A DNA stretch of 64,000 bases from Megalobrama amblycephala (Eukaryota > Chordata > Actinopteri > Cypriniformes > Xenocyprididae), in the NCBI RefSeq assembly GCF_018812025.1, contig NC_063051.1, positions 1,336,001 to 1,400,000 of the forward strand, written 5' to 3'. Within the stretch, counting starts at the first letter, position 1; the number at the start of each line of letters is the position of its first letter. Below the pieces are notes generated by a model. That model saw only the letters and a program-made list of their open reading frames with translations, searched no databases and was not told the origin of the DNA. A program made the translations under genes and the position numbers. This document shows positions 1 through 11,778 of this stretch, piece by piece.

Positions 1-1642
1 CCACTTGCTTATGGCAATTTGAAGGGAAGTTTGGGACCCACTTTATATTAGGCGGGCTTAACTACTATGTACTTGCATAGTAAGTACAGTGTACTGTGTG
101 CAGGAGCTTTTCTTCCAAAAATGTAACAACAAAAATGCCCTTTTTGTCATATTTTGCTAAAACTACACTGAGATCTCTAGGCTTCTAGGCTTTCGAATTA
201 CAGGTTCTGTGATAAATCTGAAGTGCAAGTCGAAGAAGAAGTTGTCGCAGTGAGAGTGGGTGTACTTGTGAGAGGCATCGGGCCCAGTTACTACATTAGC
301 CGGTTTGTGAGACAACAGATGGAAGCGTTTAGGAGGGCGGGAGAAACAGAGGCGCGGGAAAGAGAGGGAGTGGGCGGCACTTCAGACAATCCCGCTAAAA
401 TTCCCATGTTCTCTCGTTGCTCATTTCTCATTACACGGTCATCAAAAGGCTCGCACGGCATTTGTGTCAATTTTTAGGGAGGGCGATAGGAAATCCAAAA
501 GTGTAATTAGAGGAGAGAGGAAAAAAAAAAAAAAGTAAATTAAAATTCTTTTTGCAAAGTCTTTCCCTGCTCCCTAAAGTACAAATGAAGTCAGAGAGGA
601 ACACTCACGCTTCCTCGGATTGGAAAATGAAAAGGAAACACACACACACACATGGAAAGTGAAAGCAAGGACAAATGCTTGTAGTATACTCAAAGGAGAC
701 CACACACGAACACTGATGTTTTCCCTTCAAAATGATTAAAGCTGGAGTTTCCAAGAGTGGCAAAGTGCTTGTCTTTAAGCCTCAATCCTCGAGGACGCAG
801 TCAGCGTGCAGCGCTCCCGGGGATGAGAAACCAACAATTCGCTGAAGATTTTAAAGAAATAGTTCACCAAACTGAACATTCTGTCATTATTCACTCACTC
901 ATTTGTCATTTCGAACCTGTATGCTGTTATTTTTTGTGTAACACTTTTTCATACTTACCATAGCTTTCAGGCTCCAAAAAGCACTTGTGCACTATATTCC
1001 ATGTCTTACAAAGTCATATGATAATTCATGAAATTTAAGTCTTAATTCTGCAATTTTGAAATCATGACTTTTACACATTTGGCAGATACATTTATCCAAA
1101 GCGACTTGCATTGCCGTCAAGCTATAAATAAATATATAATAATAAATTAATAATTATAAATAACAGCCTTCACATGTCATTTTAAAAATCACAGGTTTGA
1201 AGGAAACTATCACATACTGATGTTAGTTACCACTGCAGTAACCAACGTATGTTATTTACAGTATGTTTCTGCCCTGAGGTGCTGATATCCATCTAATGTA
1301 AGAGCTGGACGGCACATTTACTCATGCTGGTTTGAAGCCCACTGACTGTCAGTCACGCTCACATGGAAACATATTCTGGCACAGAAACAGACCTCAGTGT
1401 TAACATTCATTCACGGCTGTGCACTCAGTGCTGTTATCGCAGGCTGTGAGCTGCAGGCAGTCTTGCCAATCATTACGAGGGTAAGTTAAGGTAAAGAAGC
1501 CTTGTGTGAAATCTTACTTCTTGTTCCTTAGTGCTAAACACGTGTAACCTTCAGCTATATCTTAAAAATGTATTTTCTGTCAAAACAGTGGCAGTGTGAA
1601 CCGTCTGCATGCTTAGGAGTCCAGTCTGGGTCATGTCTAGAT
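1..1642. other. intronic or flanking sequence, no gene seen
   Basis: No coding exon with splice sites or a family match is visible. The ORFs here (for example 223-477) have no recognisable domain. The stretch holds a MITE fragment near 850-960 and a short segment at 1081-1112 resembling the 3' tail of fish SINEs/LINEs (TTTATCCAAAGCGACTTGCA). The rest looks single-copy. Confidence 0.5.
850..960. mobile_element. fragment of TTAAAGG-type MITE
   Basis: TTTTAAAGAAATAGTTCACC followed by TCTGTCATTATTCACTCACT is a diverged copy of the left end of the MITE that is complete at 4719-5022. Other partial copies lie at 15448-15698, 18956-19052, 45420-45516, 49289-49346 and 58965-59016. Confidence 0.6.
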
Positions 1643-1743
1643 GCCATCCATCCATTCATCCATCCATCCATCCATCCATCCATCCATCCATCCATCCATC
1701 CGTACATCCATCCATCCACCCATCCATCCATCCGTCCATCCAT

Positions 1744-1779
<36 letters not shown>

Positions 1780-1943
1780 CCGTCCATCCATTCGTCCATC
1801 TATTCATCCGTCCATCCATCCATCCATCCATCCATCCATTCATCCATCCATCCATCCATCCATACATCCATCCATCCATCCATCCATCCATCCATCCATC
1901 CGTCCGTACATCCATCCATCCACCCATCCATCCGTCCGTCCAT

Positions 1944-1979
<36 letters not shown>

Positions 1980-1987
1980 CCATCCAT

Positions 1988-2023
<36 letters not shown>

Positions 2024-2059
2024 CCATCCGTCCATCCATTCGTCCATCTATTCATCCGT

Positions 2060-2118
<59 letters not shown>

Positions 2119-2712
2119 ACCATCCGTACATCCATCCATCCATCCACCCATCCATCCATCCATCCATCCGTCCGTCCATCCATCCATCCATCCATCCATC
2201 CATCCATCCATCCATCCATCCATCCATCCATCCATCCATCCTTCTATCATCCATCCATTCGTCCATCCGTACATCCATCCATCCGTACATCCATCCATTC
2301 ATCCATCCGTCCATCTGTCCAACCATCCGTCCATCCATCCACCCATCCATCCATCCATCCTTCTATCCATCCATCCGTCCATCCGTACATCCATCCATTC
2401 TTCCATCCATCCATCCGTCCATCCGTCCAACCATCCATCCATCGTCCATCTGTACATCTGTACAACCATCCATTCTTCCATCCATCCATCCATCCATCCA
2501 TCCAACCAACCATCCATACATCCATCCATTTGTTCATCCGTACATCCATCCATTTGTTCATCCATCCATCCATCCATCCATCCATCCATCCATCCATCCA
2601 TCCATCCATCCTTCTATCATCCATCCATCCGTCCATCCGTACATCCGTAAATCCATCCATTCTTCCATCCATCCATTCGTCCATCTGTCCAACCATTCGT
2701 CCATCCATCCAT

Positions 2713-2746
<34 letters not shown>

Positions 2747-3099
2747 TTCTATCCATCCATCCGTCCATCCATCCATCCATTCTTCCATCCATCCATTCGT
2801 CCATCCATCCATCCATCCGTCCAACCATCCGTCCAACCATCCATCCATCCATCCATCCATCGTCCATCCGTACATCCATCCATCCATCCATCCATCCATC
2901 CATCTATCCAACCAACCATCCATACATCCATCCATTTGTTCATCCGTACATCCATCCATTTGTTCATCCATCCATCCATCCATCCATCCATCCGTACATC
3001 CATCCATCCATCCATCCGTCCAACCATCCGTACATCCATCCATTTGTTCATCCGTACATCCATCCATTTGTTCATCTATTCATCCATCCATCCATCCAT
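1643..3099. repeat. (ATCC)n tetranucleotide array, about 1.45 kb
   Basis: The array is almost entirely CATC-CATC tetranucleotides with scattered CGTC, CATT and CAAC variants. Variant blocks recur: TCCAACCAACCATCCATAC at 2501 and 2907 (406 bp apart) and CTTCTATCATCC at 2241 and 2611 (370 bp apart). This indicates unequal exchange of larger segments. Because the unit has no stop codon in most frames, very long false ORFs cross it on both strands (Ile-His-Pro-Ser on plus, Met-Asp-Gly-Trp on minus). Confidence 0.97.
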
Positions 3100-4718
3100 A
3101 TACAGTATATCATAATTTTACAGTTTTTTCACTTTTAACTTCAAAGTAAGAAACCTGGATGCCTTAAAATTTTGATCCACAAGTTTGAACAAATTGGAAA
3201 ATTTTGAACCACAAAGAGATTAGTTTAATCAATAGAAACTTAAAATAGTATGTTAGCTGAACAACATCAGTGAATTTAAGTTAGAAAAAAAAGTTGAAAT
3301 TGTGAAAATATTTTTTACAGTGAATGAAAAACACTTTTACAGCACGCATCAATCTCGATTAAAAATTATGTCCACATATATTAATTCCTTTTTTTTTAAC
3401 AGTAAAAGCTATATAACATTACTTCTGTTGTCGATGATAGCTAATGCATTTCACCACTGCAACATCTTCACCCTTATTGTAAAGTGTTGCCAATGATAAA
3501 ACAACTAACTTTCATGCAAGGACAAATGAACAATTGAAGTATAGTGGTCCAACATCAAAACTAACCAGCTGTGACCAGCATAGACATTCATTTGGAACAT
3601 AATTAAACCACCAGGACTTCTTGATATTAGAGTAAAACTCCAGGTGTTGAAACTCCAAAGCATATTTCATAACTCTGGGAGTACTTGCAGCTGATAATGT
3701 TTATGTTGATTCCATCCACAGCAGCTTTAAACTAAACTCTAGCCTATTCTCCCCATCATTATTCGCAACGCTCCACTTCTGTCTGCAGCTGATAATGCAC
3801 ACGCTACAGCAACGGCAGGTCGCGTTTAAGACCCTTTAATCAACATGCCGTACTCCAGTGACTTTTTCTGGGGTACAGAAAACTGCATAAAGAGCGTTAC
3901 ACAAACTTCAGCAACATGACTGAAGAGGGGGAGTAAACGAAACAGATGTTATATTTTTAAGATGTTTGTTTATTGGTCTCTTCCCAGCTTGAAAGAGAAG
4001 TTTTGCTGAATTCCCGCTGAGCGCCTCCTTCCAAACATCCCTCATCTACTGCATCGATTTACGCTAGTGCTGTGGATGAAATGCTGCCCACAACTTTGTA
4101 AGGTTGGGAACTGGGAAGCGGTGCTTTCATTATTTTCATGGTGTTTGGATCTGTTAACCATATTACTTCACTGATGCACTACTACTGAACAAGTGACTCT
4201 TATGAACCGGCTCTTTTCTATGAATCAGAGAAAATAGAATATTTAATATTTAAAATATTTACACTCATGCAAAATTCATGCATTTTTTACTTAAAAAAAA
4301 AAAAAAAAAAAAAATTAACATAAAAAGATCCAGTTCAAATGTCTTCCAAAATGGGTAAAATGGGTAAAAATAAAATGAATATAAACATAACATACATTTA
4401 TTAATAGTAGTCATCTGAACGATCAAAATGCAAAGTGGCTAATTGTACATATATTCAGAAATTGGTTTCATACTTAAGAGAGCGTAACAAATTACTCGCT
4501 AAAACAGTCACTGGAGTCGTCTTGTTTCCTCATAATTTCAAAAAGAATCATTAATTGATTCAAAAATATAGGACGGTCTGGTGGATGAAAAATAAGTGTG
4601 AAGCTGAAAAGGAAAGCAATTTCAGAGCAGAGCAAGTTTGACACATATGTTGAAGAAATGTTTTTCTTTAGAATATCGCGCACTGATGAATCATTCACAT
4701 TAACACCAGGAAAATGCA
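3100..4718. other. AT-rich intron, no gene seen
   Basis: I see no exon or structured element here beyond an A-run at 4292-4314. Confidence 0.5.
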
Positions 4719-5022
4719 TTAAAGGGATAGTTCACTGATAGTTCATCATTTACTCACCCTTATGTTGCTGCAAACCTGAATGAGTTACTTTCTTCTGCTA
4801 AACACAAAAGAAGATTGTTGGTAACCAGACAGTTGACGGCAGCCATTAACGTCCATAGTAGTAAAAAAAAAAAAAAAAAAAACTATGGAAGTCAATGGCT
4901 GCCGTCAACTTTCTTCAAAATATCTTCTTTTGTGTTCAACAGAAGAAAGAAACTCACAGGAACAATGTGAAGGTGAGTAAATGATGACAACATTTTCATT
5001 TTTGGGTAAACTATTCCTTTAA
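4719..5022. mobile_element. complete foldback MITE with TTAAAGG ends
   Basis: The ends are TTAAAGGGATAGTTCAC on the left and CTATTCCTTTAA on the right. The two arms can pair along most of their length: ACGGCAGCCATTAACGTCCA at 4838 pairs with the arm around 4884-4910, with a poly-A tract at the apex. It contains no coding capacity. This is one of the commonest short DNA-transposon families of cyprinid genomes, from general knowledge. Confidence 0.85.
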
Positions 5023-6042
5023 GAAATTAAACAGGGTCAATTCTTCATGTTGGCTTTAAGGAACCAGAGTTGTTAATTGGAACAATCCCATTTCTCCTAT
5101 TTTGTGACCCTCATTTGTTTAATGAGCTATTGTTTGGCTGGTAAAAAAATGAAGTAAACAAGGGTAAATGAGAAACTCTATGAAAAAGAATAAATGAATG
5201 CATTGAACACTGTTTTCTTAACAAACGTTAATTGCGATGCCAAGGACAGAAACAACAAAAGGTCATATATGATATTTCCAATTTTGAGGGCAAAATTAAT
5301 GCCTGAGGGGGTTTCTGGAGGGAAAGGGGTGGGATGGAAAAACAGAGAAAGAAACAGGGACTTCTGAGAAAGATAGACGGAGAGAAAAATAATGTGAAGG
5401 AGGGAAAGATTGTAAGAGAGAACCACTGTGTGGGAGTTTATTGAGTGGCAAACACAGCTCCCTCAAGCAAAATCATCTAATTAGATTTCCATCCAACAGC
5501 CCCCTCATGACCTCTTAAGCTGCATGAGGCTTGGAAAGCGAGAAGCCAAGAGTCTCCCAAAAGTCTTGCACATTCTCCAGAGTCTTGCAGGACCAAAGGC
5601 CCTCTGCGAAAGTCTTCCTCCTTCACACGGAGGAGGAGGATGTTGACCTCCGAGATGGAACAGAGAAGTTCAAGAGTTTTAATTCCGTAAGTTTAAATGT
5701 GCGTGAAATATCCACCAGCAATGAGGAGAGTAACTAATTGTAAGTAGTTAGTGGAGGCGATAATTAAACCTGGGTTTATATAGTGCTTGGAAAACCTGGA
5801 AATATTAAGCTGTGATTTCCAGGCCAGGAAAAGTCAAAGAAATGAATAAAATATTTAACAACTCATGGACAAATACAGTGTAAATAAAGAATCCTCTAAT
5901 TGCTGTATGCTCTGCTTCAAAATATTTAATTGGCTAGAAATTGATCTTAATGAGTGCAATCAGTGTAAAATAATTTCCAGTAAGAATCCATGTCATCACA
6001 AATGGAAAATCACTGATCAAAAAGTGTTAAACATGTTTCCAT
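5023..6042. other. intron, no gene seen
   Basis: The sequence appears single-copy. The purine-rich stretch at 5300-5430 and the 68-codon ORF at 5531-5737 have no recognisable domain or splice context. Confidence 0.45.
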
Positions 6043-6359
6043 GAAAAAAAAAAAAAAAAAAAAAAGGTAATTGCAACGTTTTATCTCACGATTCAGACTA
6101 TTTTTCTCAGATATGCAAATTATAAAGTCACAATTGCATGTTATAATGTCAGAATTGCAAGATATACACAATTTTAAGTTGCAATATTGACTTTATAAGA
6201 TGCAACTCTGCAGATGCAATTCTGACTTTATATAATGCAAATCTGACTTTATAACTCACAATTTTGAGCTTAAATGTCACAAATTGCGATTTGTGCAATT
6301 TGTGCAATTACCTTTTTATTTTATTTTTTTATATATAGTGGCAGAAACAAGCTTCCATA
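6043..6359. mobile_element. MITE with AATTGC/GTCAGA sub-repeats
   Basis: The interior consists of short alternating segments such as TATAAAGTCACAATTGCA and their complements. The right end reads AGTGGCAGAAACAAGCTTCCATA. It belongs to the same family as the complete copy at 61136-61523. The left end is obscured by a poly-A run. Confidence 0.7.
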
Positions 6360-6989
6360 TAAACATTTCTCTCTATCAAGTAGTGTCTGAAATCTGATTC
6401 ATTTTAGAGAATCAGTTCATTCACATGATTCATTTCATTAAAGTGATTAAAAAAAAAAAAAAAGTAAAAGATTTGAGTCCCTCAGTGCCACTTAAAAACA
6501 AAATTAAATCAATTATCAATTCAGTAAAAAAATAACAAATGCATTCTAAAAATGCAATAAAAGAGCTATGCAATACAAATCCTATAAAAGTTGCATTTAA
6601 AATTATTTTATTGTTACGTTTAACTACATTTTTTGAGGAGGCAAGAGAGGGTAAGCCTCAGAAAATATATTAAAAAAAAAAAAAAAAAAACACTAACTAA
6701 AGCAATAAAAATTAAATACTCTTCTATTTCCTAATGGACACAACTCTGATGTGGATTCACTACATAAATGCCAGAACAGGCTTACCGCACACAGACTCCT
6801 CTCATTACTAGTAAATCAGAGTTGATATTTAAATGACAATGCACCATTTACTACCATCCAAAATGCAAAAAGGAGAATAAGTGTAATTTGCCTCCTTCAC
6901 GCATAACTATCCCTCATTATCACAGCTGACCTTTCAGATACTCTTCAGTTCACACTTCATATGTCAGCCTCCTCAGAGGACACTGCAAA
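6360..6989. other. AT-rich intron, no gene seen
   Basis: Several A-runs (6449-6463, 6672-6690) occur and no coding signal. Confidence 0.45.
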
Positions 6990-8389
6990 TACAAACCCGA
7001 TTCCAAAAAAGTTGGGACACTGTACAAATTGTGAATAAAAACAGAATGCAATGATGTGGAAGTTTCAAATTTCAATATTTTATTCAGAATACAACATAGA
7101 TGACATATCAAATGTTTAAACTGAGAAAATGTATCATTTTAAGGGAAAAATAAGTTGATTTTAAATTTCATGGCATCAACACATCTCAAAAAAGTTGGGC
7201 CATGTTTACCACTGTGTGGCATCCCCTCTTCTTTTTATAACAGTCTGCAAACGTCTGGGGACTGAGGAGACAAGTTGCTCAAGTTTAGGAATAGGAATGT
7301 TGTCCCATTCTTGTCTAATACAGGCTTCTAGTTGCTCAACTGTCTTAGGTCTTCTTTGTCGCATCTTCCTCTTTATGATGCACCAAATGTTTTCTATGGG
7401 TGAAAGATCTGGACTGCAGGCTGGCCATTTCAGTACCCGGATCCTTCTTCTACACAGCCGTGATGTTGTAATTGATGCAGTATGTGGTCTGGCATTGTCA
7501 TGTTGGAAAATGCAAGGTCTTCCCTGAAAGAGACGACGTCTGGATGGGAGCATATGTTGTTCTAGAACTTGGATATACTTTTCAGCATTGATGGTGCCTT
7601 TCCAGATGTGTAAGCTGCCCATGCCACACGCACTCATGCAACCTCATACCATCAGAGATGCAGGCTTCTGAACTGAGCGCTGATAACAACTTGGGTTGTC
7701 CTTGTCCTCTTTAGTCCGGATGACATGGAGTCCCAGTTTTCCAAAAAAGAACAGAGCCCATGTTGTGATTTCCATTACAGTAGCATTCCTGTATGTGATG
7801 CAGTGCCGTCTAAGGGCCCGAAGATCACGGGCATCCAGTATGGTTTTCCGGCCTTGACCCTTACGCACAGAGATTGTTCCAGATTCTCTGAATCTTTGGA
7901 TGATATTATGCACTGTAGATGATGATAACTTCAAACTCTTTGCAATTTTTCCCTGAGAAACTCCTTTCTGATATTGCTCCACTATTTTTGGCCGAAGCAT
8001 TGGGGGAATTGGTGATCCTCTGCCCATCTTGACTTCTGAGAGACACTGCGACACACTCTGAGAGGCTCTTTTTATACCCAATCATGTTGCCAATTGACCT
8101 AATAAGTTGCAAATTGGTCCTCCAGCTGTTCCTTATATGTACATTTAACTTTTCCGGCCTCTTATTGCTACCTATCCCAACTTTTTTGGAATGTGTAGCT
8201 CTCATGAAATCCAAAATGAGCCAATATTTGGCATGACATTTCAAAATGTCTCACTTTCAACATTTGATATGTTATTTATCTATATTCTATTGTGAATAAA
8301 ATATAAGTTTATGAGATTTGTAAATTATTGCATTCCTTTTTTATTCACAATTTGTACAGTGTCCCAACTTTTTTGGAATCAGGTTTGTA
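6990..8389 (-). mobile_element. defective Tc1-like DNA transposon
   Basis: The element runs from 6992 to 8387 and is flanked by TA on both sides (6990-6991, 8388-8389), the target duplication of the Tc1/mariner group. The inverted terminal repeats are about 60 bp: CAAACCCGATTCCAAAAAAG on the left matches the complement of CTTTTTTGGAATCAGGTTTG on the right, and the match continues through TTGGGACACTGTACAAATTG. It encodes a broken transposase on the minus strand. At about 1.4 kb it is shorter than a typical full-length element of about 1.6 kb. Confidence 0.95.
7206..8027 (-). pseudogene. Tc1-like transposase pseudogene, internal deletion and stop
   Basis: An intact relative would bind the terminal repeats with an N-terminal paired-like helix-turn-helix and cut and paste through a DDE domain. 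The N-terminal part is present from MGRGSPIPPMLRPKIVEQY, including the HTH segment KGVSQGKIAKSLKLSSSTVH and the linker RKGQGRKTILDARDLRALRR. After EITTWA (near 7760) the sequence jumps to FGKLGLHVIRTKEDKD, so roughly 60 codons carrying the first catalytic Asp are missing. At 7641-7643 a TGA stop falls where a Trp codon is expected before GCMSACG. Downstream, the second Asp (HDNARPHTA) and the final acidic residue (SPDLSPIENIW) remain, ending GDATQW-stop at 7206. An in-frame ATG 18 codons upstream (8081) is less likely as the start. It cannot encode an active enzyme. Confidence 0.93.
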
Positions 8390-9312
8390 TGTGTATTTAT
8401 ATGTGAATTTAAAACATGATTTATTTAAATAATACATTGAAAATGTATTCCTTACTTTCTAAAAGTGGCAAAGTTTTGTTAGTTACTGATAAATAGTTAG
8501 AAACTGATCAATAATTTTGTCAGATAAATACCTAAACCAAGTTTAGTGTTTTGTTCTTCCCTCATATTTAAAAACTATAAAACACTTTCCTCATATTTTG
8601 ATGGTTCAATCGAACTTGTAGGGTCATTAAAATCTAATATCCCCTCAGGACATCACTTTTGGCCACTACTGTATGTATTTTTAATGAAATGAGGATGGGA
8701 ACATTTTCATTCTTGGCTGTAGGAGTGGATTGAACACTATACAGTGTATGTGTCACCATATGAGCGGGATCCAATCCATCTCCACAGCCGTCTGCGTGTG
8801 CATGCGTGTGCATGAGAGCGCGAGTGTACTTTTCCCCTCAAACATTAGTCATCTAGCTGGGACTGTCCCGCGGGAGGACCAGACCCTTGTGATCTGTCAC
8901 GGAGAGCCGCTCGCTGCCGTTTGATGTCTTGTGTGGAGTTGACAGGCCTCTCGTCCCCGGGCCGTTCTTAGTATTTGCCTTTCCACCCGGCCTTTCCCTG
9001 CACATGCGACACTATATGATATCTGTCTCTTCTCATCCGATCAGGCCCGCACGCTCAAATACCACAGGGTTACGAGAGGAATGCCACACGCTCAGACTGC
9101 TTCACATGTCAATCTGAACAAGGCTCACGCATGTAGATGATGTAAGATAATGAACCAGATCATGAATGGGACACGGCGTGAATCAGAGACCTAGAGAAGG
9201 GAACTTCAAACGTCTCTTTGTTCATTTGTGTCTTTTGTAAAGCCATCTAAGGTAATTGTGGGTAAACACATCACACTTTGTGTGGCAGAAATGTGAATTT
9301 AGGTGGAAAAAA
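8390..9312. other. intron, no gene seen
   Basis: The stretch 8740-9120 is richer in GC than its surroundings and looks single-copy. Its ORFs lack splice context or domain similarity. Confidence 0.45.
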
Positions 9313-10541
9313 CACTGGTAACAGTTTACAATAATCCAATGCATTAATTAACAATGAGCAATGCAGAATTTATTCATCTTTGTTAAGATCTTTGCTTAAT
9401 AAAAAATACAGCTGTACATGCTCTAAAAATATATTATGGTACATGCCCTAACAATACACAATAGTACCATATTAAATGTCCTAAAAATACAGCATAGTAC
9501 CATGGTACATGCCCTAAAAATATAGCATAGAAGTACCATGGTACATGTCCTAAAAATACACCATAGTACCATGGTACATGCCCTAAAAATACAGCATAGT
9601 ATCATGGTACATGTCCTAAAAATACACAATAGTACCATGGTATGTGCCCTAAAATACACCATAGTACCATGGTGGCACATGCCCTAAAATTCAGCATAGA
9701 AGTACCATGGTACATGTCCTAAAAATACACCATAGTACCATGGTACATGCCCTAAAAATATACCATAGTACCATGGTGACACATGCCCTAAAAACAGCAT
9801 GGTAGTACCATGATACATGCCCTAAAAATACAGCATAGTACCATAGTACATGCCGTAGAAATACATGATAGTATCATGGTACATGTCCTAAAAATACACA
9901 ATAGTACCATGGTATGTGCCCTAAAAATACACCATAGTACCATAGTGGCACATGCCCTAAAAACAGCATGGTAGTACCATGATACATGCCCTAAAAATAC
10001 ACCATAGTACCATGGTGACACATGCCCTAAAAACATGCCTTAAAAATACAGCATAGTACCATAGTACATGCTGTAGAAATACATGATAGTACCATGGTAC
10101 ATGCCCTAAAAATACAGCATAGTACAATAGTGGCACATGCCCTAAAAACACAGCATAGTATCAAAGTGGCACATGCCCTAAAAATACAGCATAGTATCAT
10201 GGTACATGTCCTAAAAATACACAATAGTACCATGGTATGTGCCCTAAAATACACCATAGTACCATGGTGGCACATGCCCTAAAAATACAGCATAGTACCA
10301 TAGTACATATAATAGTTACAAAGAAACAGCAACATGTTTTTACTGATATGTTTTTCAAATCAAATGTTGCATCTGTTTAGCATTAGTTAATTAGTTAACA
10401 AACAACCAATAAACAAGCCTAACTGTATTTCTATTATAGCATTAACCAGCATTAATAAATACTTTTCAAAAATATATTGCTCATGTCAGTTAATGCATTA
10501 ACTAATGGTAACAAATTAGACATTATTGCAAAGTTTTACTG
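9313..10541. mobile_element. TE with GGTAACAgTTTACAATAA ends holding a minisatellite
   Basis: The left end CACTGGTAACAGTTTACAAT leads into AATGCATTAATTAAC. The right end, read on the minus strand, is CAGTAAAACTTTGCAATAAT leading into TTAGTTAATGCATTAACTGA. The ends are therefore inverted and related. Similar sequence is found at 11295-11544 and 48700-48860. The interior is mostly the 33-bp array. Confidence 0.6.
9413..10306. repeat. 33-bp minisatellite, about 27 copies
   Basis: The unit is close to TAGTACCATGGTACATGCCC followed by TAAAAATACACCA. It contains the palindrome GTACCATGGTAC. Some units lose a base or carry an added GGTGGCACATG variant. 33 is a multiple of three, so false ORFs with an 11-residue period appear on the minus strand. 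Confidence 0.93.
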
Positions 10542-11294
10542 ATATTTTAGATGTGGTACAATGGTCATATCATGCATTTCTGGACAATGCCATAGCAATA
10601 CTTAAGTGTGGGTTTTTTTTAGCGCGAGCTTCTTTTGGACACCGCGGTCCGACACATCTACCTGACACTTAAATCCGCGTGAGCTCATAAACACTTTCTC
10701 CTTCCATGTCTAACAACGGTGTCACATCGCTGGAAGGGAGTCGTGCCCTCTGAGCCAAAGCTGCTTATGAGCGATCGGCTAAGTCCTTTTTCATGTCTCT
10801 AGCCCTCTTTCTCTCCCTCTGTCTGATTTATTCACCTTTTACACACAAACAAATTCGCTGTGTTGTCATCCTTCAAATGGGATCAAACTCCATGCATTTA
10901 GCGGCTTAAGCTAATCTGATTTCACTGTTGTTCTATCAGAAACGCAAGCGGTGACGCTAGCGAGGGCTAGAGCAGAGAAAACGGTGACGCTGGTATGGCA
11001 CACGAACAAAGCTTGATAATTGGGCTAGCAGTTAAGCACAACATAATGTAAAATCTGAAGTTTCTGAATCTCACAAGACGGCATATAAATATGATCCGGT
11101 TTGCAAATTATACAAAGACTTTTGTTTTGTAAGAAATTTCTATACAGTAGGTGATTTTCAAAGCACAATCTACTGAAGTTTGTCTTGTGCATAACCTAGT
11201 TAAACAAATATCAACTATCTTTAAGAGTAAAAAAGTTGTATGCTATAATGGTGAAATGTATAGATAGATACTTATTTTATTATTATTTTTCTCT
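10542..11294. other. intron, no gene seen
   Basis: 10620-10990 has balanced composition and looks single-copy, without an ORF of interest. Confidence 0.45.
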
Positions 11295-11544
11295 ATAACA
11301 CTTTACAATAAGTTTCTATTATTTAACATTGGTTCATGCATGAGCTAATATTAACTCACAATGATCAGTACATTTGTTACAGTATTTATTAATCTTTGTT
11401 AACGTTAGTTATTAAAATATTGTTGATTGTTAGTTCATGTTTGCTCAGGTCCATTAAATAATATTAACAGATACAACTTTTGATATTTATAATGTGTTAG
11501 TAAATGTTGAAATTAACACCAATTAACATCAAGTATTTTTTTAT
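11295..11544. repeat. dispersed fish repeat with TAACACTTTACAATAAG end
   Basis: TAACACTTTACAATAAGTTT followed by TTAACATTGGTTCATGCAT and TTGTTAGTTCATGTTTGCT matches the sequence at 48700-48860 (inverted there) and the ends at 9313/10541. Confidence 0.6.
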
Positions 11545-11778
11545 TGTTAGTTAAAAAATAAACATTTATTAAATGGCTTATTAATAAATGTTCACCTTTT
11601 ATTATTGCTACAATATATTAGCATAATTATGTGTTTATGATTATAAACACATTATGATTATAATTATGTGATTTTTAATTTCCAACCTATTTTGGGTTCA
11701 TTTTAAGCCAGAAATATAATCATTTTTAAATAATAGTTGGGTTAAATAAAACTACCAAGCACGTTGGGCAAACATTTA
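11545..11778. mobile_element. MITE half flanking the 22-bp minisatellite
   Basis: TTTGGGTTCATTTTAAGCCA, TTAAATAAAACTACCAAGCA and AACATTTAACCCAA match, in order, the right half of the MITE at 47643-48083. The MITE arm then runs directly into the array. Confidence 0.75.

Noticed and set aside
1568..3149. Plus-strand ORFs of 360-509 codons rich in Ile-His-Pro-Ser and minus-strand Met-Asp-Gly-Trp ORFs
   Set aside because: They are translations of the (ATCC)n tetranucleotide array, open in almost every frame, with no splice or start context.
9423..10275. Cys/Phe-rich minus-strand ORFs with an 11-residue period
   Set aside because: Translation of the 33-bp minisatellite.
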